DNA of 64,000 bases, from the NCBI RefSeq assembly GCF_004343155.1, contig NZ_SMDC01000016.1:1-64000 (forward strand), written 5' to 3'. The notes below the pieces were generated by a model. It ran no database searches, was not told the DNA's origin, and saw only the letters and a list, made by a program, of their open reading frames with translations. This DNA comes from Marichromatium gracile. GTDB lineage: Bacteria; Pseudomonadota; Gammaproteobacteria; Chromatiales; Chromatiaceae. Shown here in pieces: positions 1 through 7,850 of the stretch (position 1 is the stretch's first letter; each line of letters begins with the position of its first letter). The position numbers and the translations under genes were made by a program.

Positions 1-3000
1 GTGCCGGCGCCGGCGACGACGATCTCGACCGGCCCCAGGGGGGCGCCCGCGGCATCGTAGAGCGCGCTGGTGTCGACCACCACCAGGGTCGGGCGGGCGT
101 CGCTGCCACTGTCGTCGCCGAGGTCGATGGTCAGGCGCAGCGGGGCATCCCCCGCACCCCCCTCGCTCGGCCACACCGGGGTGACCTGCACCACCTCGAC
201 GCCGCCGCCCGCGGCGCGGGACTCCAGCGAATCGATCAGCGCCGCGCGTCCGGCCGCCTCCTCGGGGTCGGCTGCGGCGTCGTCGCCGCCGGTGAGGGTC
301 TCGAGCGCGCTGCGCTCGGTGCTCACCCGGCTGGTGGCGATCAGCCCGAGCGACTCGGGCTTGCTCACCACCAGCCCGCCGATCGGGATGTCGACCTCGG
401 GGGTGGTCGGATCGACGTCGGTGCGCTCGCCGGGGGCGCTCGGGTCGCTGACCACCACCGCGACGTCCTCGCCGGTGCGACTGTCGGTGGTGGTGCCGGT
501 GGTCACCGGGGCGCCGTCGAGGGTGGTGTCGGTGAAGCTCTCGGTGGGGTTGAGCCCGGTGTCGATGCGACCGTTGTCGAGGATGGCGCCGTCCTCGCCG
601 ACGAAGAGATCGCCATCACCCTCATCGTCGCGGTCCGGGGTCGATCCACTGCCGCCCCCTCCGCTCGTCTCCCCATTGAGAAGCAGCAGCAGGTCGCCGT
701 CGGAGTTGCCGACCAGGGCGTCGAGATCGCCGTCGGCGTCGAGATCGGCGAGGGCGGGCGAGATCTGTAAGCCCATATCGCTCAGCCCATATGGATTCAT
801 AACGGTAAAGTCGAAACTCGGGGCAGTCACACTGCCGATGTTCTCGAATAAGAAGATATCACCGTCAGAATTGCCGACGAGCAGTTCGAATAGATCATCG
901 CCGTCGATGTCGGCCAGTGCTGGGTAGACCCACAGATCCATGAAAGGCAATGAAGGTGAATCAAAGGTGACGAAGTCCGGCTGGGTAGGGCTGCCCGTGT
1001 TCTGGAAGTACATGAATTTGCCATTGTAATAACTGACAAAGGCGTCGATGCGTCCATCGTCGTTGAGGTCAGTAAGGACTGGCGTGGCGAGGAGCATCCC
1101 AGTGGACGGTAAGTTGAATGGATTGGTGGTGGGTGGGGCGAAGGCGGCCTCGGATGCCGTGCCGGTGTTCTCGAAGAACAGGAGGTCGCCTCTCCAGTTC
1201 CCGACGACGAGATCGAGATCACCATCGCCGTCGAGGTCGGCCAGGCTCGGGGCAGTATAATTGTCGACATTACTCAGGCCGAAGGGATTGGTGCTCGCTG
1301 AGCTGAAGTCCGGGTTGCTGGCGCCGCCGGTGTTCTCGAAGAACAGGAGGTCGCCGGAGTCATTGCCGACGAAGACGTCAAGGTCGCCGTCGGCATCGAT
1401 GTCGGCGAAGGTCGGGGAGGCAGAGGCGCCGACGTCGTCCAGTCCCAGTGGGTTGACCTGTGGGGGCTGGAAGGTCGGCTCCTCGGTCGGCAGGTCGTCG
1501 TCGGTGACGGCGATCTGGACGTTGTCGATCGCCGCCCCGTCGTAGCCGGAGTCGGTGCTGGTGACGGTGTGGCTGATGACGCCCCGGTGCGGACCCTCGC
1601 CGACGCTGTCGTCGACGGCGGTGACGGTGACCTGTTGCGGGGTGTCCCAGTCCTCCGGGGTGAAGGTGAGTGTCGTCTGATCGACCCCCACCTGATCGTT
1701 GGTGGTGTCGAGGGTGACGGTGACGTCGGCGCTGGGCTGGGTGTCGAGGACCAGGGTATAGGTGGCGGTGGCGCCGCCCTCGGTGACCTCGACCGAGGAT
1801 TGGCTCAGTGTCACCCCGGGCGGGGTGCCGTTGCGGAACAGCAGCAGGTCACCGTCGGAGTTGCCGACCAGGGCGTCGAGATCGCCGTCGGCGTCGAGGT
1901 CTGCGAGGGCAGGTGAGCTATAGACGCCGACGTTGGTTAACCCGTATGGGTTGCTGACTGCGCTGGCGAATGCCGGTTCGCTCGTGCTGCCGGTGTTCTC
2001 GAACAGCCAGATGTCGCCGCTGTAGCCGCCGACGAGCAGGTCGAGCCGGCCATCACCGTCGATGTCGGCCAGGGTTGGCGTGGTGCTTCTGTCGACCGGG
2101 CTCAGGCCGAACGGTGAAGCAGAGGGGGCGGCGAAGTCCGGCTGTGTGGCGCTGCCCGTATTGTGGAAATAAAAGAGTTCACCAGAGTCGTTGCCGACGA
2201 AGGCATCGACGAGACCGTCGCCATCGAGATCGGCAAAGGCGAAATCATACGCTTGGCTGTTTTGTTCGAGTCCGAAGGCGGTCGTTTGCGCGTTGCCGAA
2301 GGCGGCGCTGGATGCCGTGCCGGTATTCTCGAAGAACAGGAGATCGCCGCCCAAGTTCCCGACGACGAGATCGAGATCACCATCGCCGTCGAGGTCGACC
2401 AGGCTCGGGCTTGCACCGTTGCCGACATCACTCAGACCGAAGGGATTGGTGATCGCTGAACTGAAGGCCGGATTGCTGGCGTCGCCGGTGTTCTCGAAGA
2501 ACAGGATGCCGTTAACACCATTGCCATCACCACCGCCGTTGTTGACTGTCATGGTGGTGGTGGTGCCGACGAAGACGTCAAGGTCGCCGTCGGCATCGAT
2601 GTCGGCGAAGGTCGGGGAGGCAAAGGCGCCGACGTCGTCCAGTCCCAGTGGGTTGACCTGTGGGGGCTGGAAGGTCGGCTCCTCGGTCGGCAGGTCGTCG
2701 TCGGTGACGGCGACCTGGACGTTGTCGATCGCCGCCCCGTCGTAGCCGGCGTCGGTGCTGGTGACGGTGTGGCTGATGACGCCCCGGTGCGGACCCTCGC
2801 CGACGCTGTCGTCGACGGCGGTGACGGTGACCTGTTGCGGGGTGTCCCAGTCCTCCGGGGTGAAGGTGAGCGTCGTCTGATCGACCCCCACCTGATCGTT
2901 GGTGGTGTCGAGGGTGACGGTGACGTCGGCGCTGGGCTGGGTGTCGAGGACCAGGGTATAGGTGGCGGTGGCACCGCCCTCGGTGACCTCGACCGAGGAT

Positions 3001-6000
3001 TGGCTCAGGGTGACGCCGGGCAGGGGCTCGTTGCGGAACAGCAGCAGGTCACCGTCGGAGTTGCCGACCAGGGCGTCGAGATCGCCGTCGGCGTCGAGGT
3101 CGGCGAAGGCAGGTGAGCTATAGAGGCCGACGTCGGTCAACCCGTATGGGTTGCTGGCTGCGCTGGCGAATGCCGGTTCGCTCGTGCTGCCGGTGTTCTC
3201 GAACAGCCAGATGTCGCCGCTGTAGCCGCCGACGAGCAGGTCGAGCCGACCATCACCGTCAATGTCGGCCAAGGTTGGCTTGATGTAGCGGTCGACCGGG
3301 CTCAGGTCGAACGGTGAAGCAGAGGGGGCGGCGAAGTCCGGCTGGGTGGCGCTGCCCGTGTTGTGGAAATAGAAGAGTCCACCAGTGTGGTTGCCGACGA
3401 AGGCGTCGAGGCGCCCGTCGCCGTCGATGTCGGCGAAGGTGGGCGCCGCAGTATTCCCGATGTTCGTCAACTCGAATGGGTTGGTGGAGGGTGAGGCGAA
3501 GGCGGCATCGGATGCCGTGCCGGTGTTCTCGAAGAACACGAGGTCGCCTGCGTCGTTCCCGACGACAAGATCGAGATCACCATCGCCGTCGAGGTCGACC
3601 AGGCTCGGGGTTGCTTGGTCGCCGACATCACTCAGACCGAAGGGATTGGTGATCGCTGAACTGAAGGCTGGATTGCTGGCGTCGCCGGTGTTCTTGAAGA
3701 GCAGTAGATCGCCGTTGACATTGCCGACGAAGACGTCGAGGTCGCCGTCGGCATCGATGTCGGCGAAGATCGGGGAGGCAGAGGAGCCGACGTGGCCCAG
3801 TCCCAGTGGGAAGGTCTGTGGCGCGAGGAAGGTCGGCTCCTCGGTCGGCAGGTCGTCGTCGGTGACGGCGACCTGGACGTTGTCGATCGCCGCCCCGTCG
3901 TAGCCGGTGACGGTGTGGCTGATGACGCCCCGGTGCGGACCCTCGCCGACGCTGTCGTCGACGGCGGTGATGGTGACCTGTTGCGGGGTGTCCCAGTTCT
4001 CCGGGGTGAAGGTGAGCGTCGTTTGATCGACGCTCACCTGATCGTTGGTGGTGTCGAGGGCGACGGTGACGCCGGCGCTGGGCTGGGTGTCGAGGACCAG
4101 GGTATAGGTGGCGGTGGCACCGCCCTCGGTGACCTCGACCGAGGATTGGCTCAGTGTCACCCCGTGCGGGGTGCCGTTGCGGAACAGCAGCAGGTCACCA
4201 TCGGAGTTACCGACCAGGGCGTCGAGATCGCCGTCGGCGTCGAGATCGGCGAGGGCGGGTGAGCTCAAGTCGCCGACGCTGGTTAACCCGTATGGGTTGC
4301 TGACTGCGCTGGCGAATGCCGGTTCGCTCGTGCTGCCGGTGTTCTCGAACAGCCAGATGTCGCCGCTGTAGCCGCCGACGAGCAGGTCGAGCCGACCATC
4401 ACCGTCAATGTCGGCCAAGGTTGGCTTGATGTAGCGGTCGACCGGGCTCAGGTCGAACGGTGAAGCAGAGGGGGCGGCGAAGTCCGGCTGGGTGGCGCTG
4501 CCCGTGTTGTGGAAATACAAGAGTTCACCAATGTCGATGCCGACGAAGGCGTCGAGGCGCCCGTCGCTGTCGATGTCGGCGAAGGTGGGCGCGGCACCAT
4601 ACCCGGTTTTCGTCAACTTGAATGGGCCGGTGTTCGTCAACTTGAATTGGCCGGTGTTCGTCAACTTGAATGGGTTGGTGGTGGGTGAGGCGAAGGCGGC
4701 CTCGGATGCCGTGCCGGTGTTCTCGAAGAACACGAAATCGCCGTCCCAGTTCCCGACGACGAGATCGAGGTCACCATCGCCGTCGAGGTCGACCAGGCTC
4801 GGGGTTGCTTTGTCGCCGACATCACTCAGACCGAAGGGATTGGTGATCGCTGAACTGAAGGCTGGATTGCTGGCGTCGCCGGTGTTCGTGAAGAGCAGGA
4901 GTTCGCCGGAGTTGTTGCCGACAAAGACGTCGAGGTCGCCGTCGGCATCGATGTCGGCGAAGGTCGGGGAGGCATAGGTGCCGACGTTGTCCAGTCCCAA
5001 CGGGTTGGTCTGTGGGGCGAGGAAGGTCGGCTCCTCGGTCGGCAGGTCGTCGTCGGTGACAGCGACCTGGACGTTGTCGATCGCCGCCCCGTCGTAGCCG
5101 GTGACGGTGTGGCTGATGACGCCCCGGTGCGGACCCTCGCCGACGCTGTCGTCGACGGCGGTGACGGTGACCTGTTGCGGGGTGTCCCAGTCCTCCGGGG
5201 TGAAGGTGAGCGTCGTCTGATCGACGCTCACCTGATCGTTGGTGGTGTCGAGGGTGACGGTGACGTCGGCGCTGGGCTGGGTGTCGAGGACCAGGGTATA
5301 GGTGGCGGTGGCACCGCCCTCGGTGACCTCGACCGAGGATTGGCTCAGGGTGACGCCGGGCAGGGGCTCGTTGCGGAACAGCAGCAGGTCACCGTCGGAG
5401 TTGCCGACCAGGGCGTCGAGATCGCCGTCGGCGTCGAGGTCGGCGAAGGCAGGTGAGCTATAGAGGCCGACGTCGGTCAACCCGTATGGGTTGCTGGCTG
5501 CGCTGGCGAATGCCGGTTCGCTCGTGCTGCCGGTGTTCTCGAACAGCCAGATGTCGCCGCTGTAGCCGCCGACGAGCAGGTCGAGCCGGCCATCACCGTC
5601 GATGTCGGCCAGGGTTGGCTTGGTGCTTCTGTCGACCGGGCTCAGGCCGAACGGTGAAGCAGAGGGGGCGGCGAAGTCCGGCTGGGTGGCGCTGCCCGTG
5701 TTGTGAAAATACAAGAGTTCACCATGCTCGTTGCCGACGAAGGCGTCGAGGTGTCCGTCGTCGTCGATGTCGGCTAAGGCAGGGGTGGCATTGCTCCCAG
5801 CAATCGTGAGGTTATATGGATTGGTGGCGGGGGAGGCGAAGGCGGCCTCGGATGCCGTGCCGGTGTTCTCGAAGAACAGGAGGTCGCCGCTCCAGTTCCC
5901 GACGACGAGATCGAGGTCACCATCGCCGTCGAGGTCGACCAGGCTCGGGGTTGCACCGTTGCCGACATTGCTCAGGCTGAAGGGGTTGGTGATCGCTGAG

Positions 6001-6185
6001 CTGAAGGCCGGGTTGCTGGCGTCGCCGGTGTTCGTGAAGAGCAGGAGTTCGCCCAAGTTATTGCCGACGAAGACGTCAAGGTCGCCGTCGGCATCGATGT
6101 CGGCGAAGGTCGGGGTGGCATAGCCACCGACGTTACTCAGTCCCAGTGGGTTGGTCTGCGAGGATGGGAAGTTGGGGGTCGACAT
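1..6185 (-). CDS. Giant FG-GAP/Calx-beta repeat surface protein (3' end outside window)
   Basis: I read an uninterrupted minus-strand frame from the ATG at 6183-6185 to the left edge (about 2060 codons, no stop). The start has a strong AAGGAG ribosome site 5 nt upstream. The protein begins almost at once with FG-GAP/VCBS-type units of about 55 residues carrying Ca-binding motifs such as DIDADGDLD and DLDGDGDLD. Five blocks of five units (25 in all) alternate with four Calx-beta-like domains (each starts near VTLSQSSVEVTEGG and ends VTDDD). After the last block (about 680 down to 1) the sequence changes to an acidic Thr/Asp/Gly-rich region that I do not recognise. No N-terminal signal peptide is visible, so if it is exported a C-terminal type I secretion signal beyond the window is expected (inference). 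Likely an extracellular Ca-dependent adhesin or matrix protein; the exact role is unknown. Confidence 0.88.
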   Translation of the reverse strand, partial: MSTPNFPSSQTNPLGLSNVGGYATPTFADIDADGDLDVFVGNNLGELLLFTNTGDASNPAFSSAITNPFSLSNVGNGATPSLVDLDGDGDLDLVVGNWSGDLLFFENTGTASEAAFASPATNPYNLTIAGSNATPALADIDDDGHLDAFVGNEHGELLYFHNTGSATQPDFAAPSASPFGLSPVDRSTKPTLADIDGDGRLDLLVGGYSGDIWLFENTGSTSEPAFASAASNPYGLTDVGLYSSPAFADLDADGDLDALVGNSDGDLLLFRNEPLPGVTLSQSSVEVTEGGATATYTLVLDTQPSADVTVTLDTTNDQVSVDQTTLTFTPEDWDTPQQVTVTAVDDSVGEGPHRGVISHTVTGYDGAAIDNVQVAVTDDDLPTEEPTFLAPQTNPLGLDNVGTYASPTFADIDADGDLDVFVGNNSGELLLFTNTGDASNPAFSSAITNPFGLSDVGDKATPSLVDLDGDGDLDLVVGNWDGDFVFFENTGTASEAAFASPTTNPFKLTNTGQFKLTNTGPFKLTKTGYGAAPTFADIDSDGRLDAFVGIDIGELLYFHNTGSATQPDFAAPSASPFDLSPVDRYIKPTLADIDGDGRLDLLVGGYSGDIWLFENTGSTSEPAFASAVSNPYGLTSVGDLSSPALADLDADGDLDALVGNSDGDLLLFRNGTPHGVTLSQSSVEVTEGGATATYTLVLDTQPSAGVTVALDTTNDQVSVDQTTLTFTPENWDTPQQVTITAVDDSVGEGPHRGVISHTVTGYDGAAIDNVQVAVTDDDLPTEEPTFLAPQTFPLGLGHVGSSASPIFADIDADGDLDVFVGNVNGDLLLFKNTGDASNPAFSSAITNPFGLSDVGDQATPSLVDLDGDGDLDLVVGNDAGDLVFFENTGTASDAAFASPSTNPFELTNIGNTAAPTFADIDGDGRLDAFVGNHTGGLFYFHNTGSATQPDFAAPSASPFDLSPVDRYIKPTLADIDGDGRLDLLVGGYSGDIWLFENTGSTSEPAFASAASNPYGLTDVGLYSSPAFADLDADGDLDALVGNSDGDLLLFRNEPLPGVTLSQSSVEVTEGGATATYTLVLDTQPSADVTVTLDTTNDQVGVDQTTLTFTPEDWDTPQQVTVTAVDDSVGEGPHRGVISHTVTSTDAGYDGAAIDNVQVAVTDDDLPTEEPTFQPPQVNPLGLDDVGAFASPTFADIDADGDLDVFVGTTTTMTVNNGGGDGNGVNGILFFENTGDASNPAFSSAITNPFGLSDVGNGASPSLVDLDGDGDLDLVVGNLGGDLLFFENTGTASSAAFGNAQTTAFGLEQNSQAYDFAFADLDGDGLVDAFVGNDSGELFYFHNTGSATQPDFAAPSASPFGLSPVDRSTTPTLADIDGDGRLDLLVGGYSGDIWLFENTGSTSEPAFASAVSNPYGLTNVGVYSSPALADLDADGDLDALVGNSDGDLLLFRNGTPPGVTLSQSSVEVTEGGATATYTLVLDTQPSADVTVTLDTTNDQVGVDQTTLTFTPEDWDTPQQVTVTAVDDSVGEGPHRGVISHTVTSTDSGYDGAAIDNVQIAVTDDDLPTEEPTFQPPQVNPLGLDDVGASASPTFADIDADGDLDVFVGNDSGDLLFFENTGGASNPDFSSASTNPFGLSNVDNYTAPSLADLDGDGDLDLVVGNWRGDLLFFENTGTASEAAFAPPTTNPFNLPSTGMLLATPVLTDLNDDGRIDAFVSYYNGKFMYFQNTGSPTQPDFVTFDSPSLPFMDLWVYPALADIDGDDLFELLVGNSDGDIFLFENIGSVTAPSFDFTVMNPYGLSDMGLQISPALADLDADGDLDALVGNSDGDLLLLLNGETSGGGGSGSTPDRDDEGDGDLFVGEDGAILDNGRIDTGLNPTESFTDTTLDGAPVTTGTTTDSRTGEDVAVVVSDPSAPGERTDVDPTTPEVDIPIGGLVVSKPESLGLIATSRVSTERSALETLTGGDDAAADPEEAAGRAALIDSLESRAAGGGVEVVQVTPVWPSEGGAGDAPLRLTIDLGDDSGSDARPTLVVVDTSALYDAAGAPLGPVEIVVAGAG
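680..6182 (-). repeat. Higher-order coding repeat array: 5 blocks of 5 FG-GAP units with 4 Calx-beta-like domains
   Basis: In gene order the FG-GAP blocks lie at about 5364-6182, 4170-5045, 3024-3851, 1824-2693 and 680-1493. The Calx-beta-like domains between them are at 5046-5363, 3852-4169, 2694-3023 and 1494-1823. The period is 398, 382 and 400 codons. The differences are fully explained by a 24-bp triplication at 4607-4678, a Gly/Asn/Thr-rich insertion near 2505-2565, and a 4-codon indel (STDA/STDS) in the two leftmost Calx-beta copies. Corresponding stretches such as 2761-2970, 1561-1770 and 5101-5456 are nearly identical at the DNA level, indicating recent duplication or gene conversion. 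The fourth unit of the last block is degenerate (DIDGDDLFE). Confidence 0.85.
4607..4678 (-). repeat. In-frame 24-bp direct repeat, 3 copies, inside the giant protein gene
   Basis: Three copies of a 24-bp unit (core TTCGTCAACTTGAAT on the plus strand) at 4607-4630, 4631-4654 and 4655-4678 add 16 codons in frame. They encode a repeated FKLTNTG-like peptide in the spacer of one FG-GAP unit. Sister blocks carry a single copy (for example near 3461), so this is a local slippage expansion. Confidence 0.85.
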
Positions 6186-6410
6186 CTCAGCTCCTTGTGA
6201 AAGCAGTGGCGATTGATACGCGCGTAATCAGGAATCGGTCGGTCGTCCGGTCGCGTGGCGTCGCGCGCTGGTTGGTCGCTTGACGGCCCGTCTCGGGACG
6301 TCGGGTCGGGGCATTGCCGTGCCGGTGACCTCGGTGCTCATGCCATGACAGCCCCATGACGTGATGACCGCGTGGTCCGGTGTCTCGATCGCCCGGGGGC
6401 GCTGGTCGGG

Positions 6411-7850
6411 TCATCCGTTCATCCCGGGTTCGCGCAGCGCTACCCCGAGCGTCCGGCGCAGATGGGCGAGCATTCGGGTGGCGACGCCGCGTCCGCGGTA
6501 CTCGGGCAGCACGAACAGCGAGATCAGCTCGGCGTGATCGGACGGTGCTCGGCACTCGGCAACGGCCAGCCCGATCAGGGCGTCGCCGATCACCGCCGAG
6601 ACCCCGACGATCTCGCCGTCCGGTGGCTGGGTGTGCCAGCGCTGATCGAGCCGCGGCCAGGTCAGCGCGGCATAGGGCGCGAGGTTGTCCGGGCTGAGGT
6701 GGTGGACCTGCTGGAAGCGGATCGCCGGGTCGTGCGCCGGTGCGCGCGGCAGGCCGGCGGTCGGTGGCGGGGCACCCTGTCCCGGCCGCTTGAGCGTCGG
6801 CTTGGTGACGACCAGCCCGGCGCTCCCGGGGAAGCTGACCAGGCGTTCGATGGTGTCGTCCTGCAGTCCGAGCGCCCGTGGTTGACGCGCCTCGGGGATG
6901 ACCACCAGGTCGAAGAGTTCCTCGATCACGCTGTCGAAGCGCAACCACTCGAGCACCTGTCCGTGGACCAGGTCGATGACGGCCAGCCCGCACTGGGCGC
7001 GTCGACCGTCGGCGGCGAGCCGCTGCTCGAGTGCCAGCCCGCCGAAGCTGCGCTCGCGTAGTCGCGAGAGCCCGACCAGGGCGAAGTCGCCGTGGAAGGC
7101 GAGCCCGCGCGCGAAGCCGGGGCAGTCGGCCACCGGCTCGAAGCGCCCCTCGTCGAGGTATCCCAGCGCACCGTTGCCGGAGTCGAGCAGCCACAGCCGG
7201 TCGCGATACCAGCGCGGCGAGTGCGGCATCGACAGCCCGGTGGCCGCGACCGTGTTGCTCGGCAGGTGCAGCACGCAGCCGCCGTCGTGGCGGTGATGGC
7301 GCCAGCCGGCGGCAGTGTCGGTGCGGCTGCAGGCGGTCATCCAGGTCGGTGCGCCGTCCTGCAGGGCCAGGCCGTTGAGGTGGCAGCGGTCCTCGGCGGC
7401 CAGCCGGGTGATGAACGGCGGTTGCCACAGTGGGACGAAGCTGTGGTCCGGGTCGAGGGTGGCCAGACAGCTGAAGTCGGTGTTGACGAACAGCACCCGT
7501 CCCTCGCCGTCGATGACGAGGTCGTGGGCGTTGACGTCCCCGGTGATCCAGCACTGACGGGGGACGTAGAGCCGGTCGCCGCCCTCGTGACTCGCCCCCG
7601 GGGCGAGTCGGTTGTCGAGCTGCCAGATCTGGTAGCGACAGCCCATGGTCAGGGTGTCGTGCTGCCAGAACAGCCCCATCGGCTTGTCGAACAAGCGCTC
7701 GTGCAGCGCCAACCGCCCGGGCTCCGGTGTCCGCCCGACGAGGAACAGACGGTTGGTCTGATAGGTGGTGAAGGCGAGACTGACGCGCTGGCGCGCGAGC
7801 CAGTGCCAGAACCCGGGAGAGGCCTGGAGCCTGGGGCGTGGGTCGGTCAT
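6411..7850 (-). CDS. TIGR03032-family (DUF4915) protein with C-terminal GNAT acetyltransferase domain
   Basis: 479 aa. Residues about 10-345 look like the TIGR03032/DUF4915 family, a beta-propeller-like protein of unknown function: conserved-looking stretches include FTTYQTNRLFLVG near the start, CHLNGLALQDG, and a terminal region ending EELFDLVVIPEARQP. A second domain from about residue 375 ends in a GNAT acetyl-CoA loop (LPEYRGRGVATRMLAHL), so the protein looks like a fusion. The ATG at 7850 overlaps the stop of the upstream glycosyltransferase gene (ATGA), implying translational coupling. The giant repeat protein follows 225 bp downstream on the same strand. I infer a part in modifying or delivering that protein; the family itself has no assigned activity. 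Family call good, GNAT call good, role unknown. Confidence 0.8.
   Translation of the reverse strand: MTDPRPRLQASPGFWHWLARQRVSLAFTTYQTNRLFLVGRTPEPGRLALHERLFDKPMGLFWQHDTLTMGCRYQIWQLDNRLAPGASHEGGDRLYVPRQCWITGDVNAHDLVIDGEGRVLFVNTDFSCLATLDPDHSFVPLWQPPFITRLAAEDRCHLNGLALQDGAPTWMTACSRTDTAAGWRHHRHDGGCVLHLPSNTVAATGLSMPHSPRWYRDRLWLLDSGNGALGYLDEGRFEPVADCPGFARGLAFHGDFALVGLSRLRERSFGGLALEQRLAADGRRAQCGLAVIDLVHGQVLEWLRFDSVIEELFDLVVIPEARQPRALGLQDDTIERLVSFPGSAGLVVTKPTLKRPGQGAPPPTAGLPRAPAHDPAIRFQQVHHLSPDNLAPYAALTWPRLDQRWHTQPPDGEIVGVSAVIGDALIGLAVAECRAPSDHAELISLFVLPEYRGRGVATRMLAHLRRTLGVALREPGMNG

Noticed and set aside
70-6123. Numerous plus-strand frames (100-184 codons) across the giant gene
   Set aside because: Their recurrence simply reflects the DNA repeats; sequences such as SRSPSPSR are antisense translations of the Ca-binding Asp/Gly repeats.
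1-6185. Repeats considered as a CRISPR array
   Set aside because: The repeat units are 165 bp to 1.2 kb, in frame and protein-coding, with no short repeat-spacer pattern and no cas genes.
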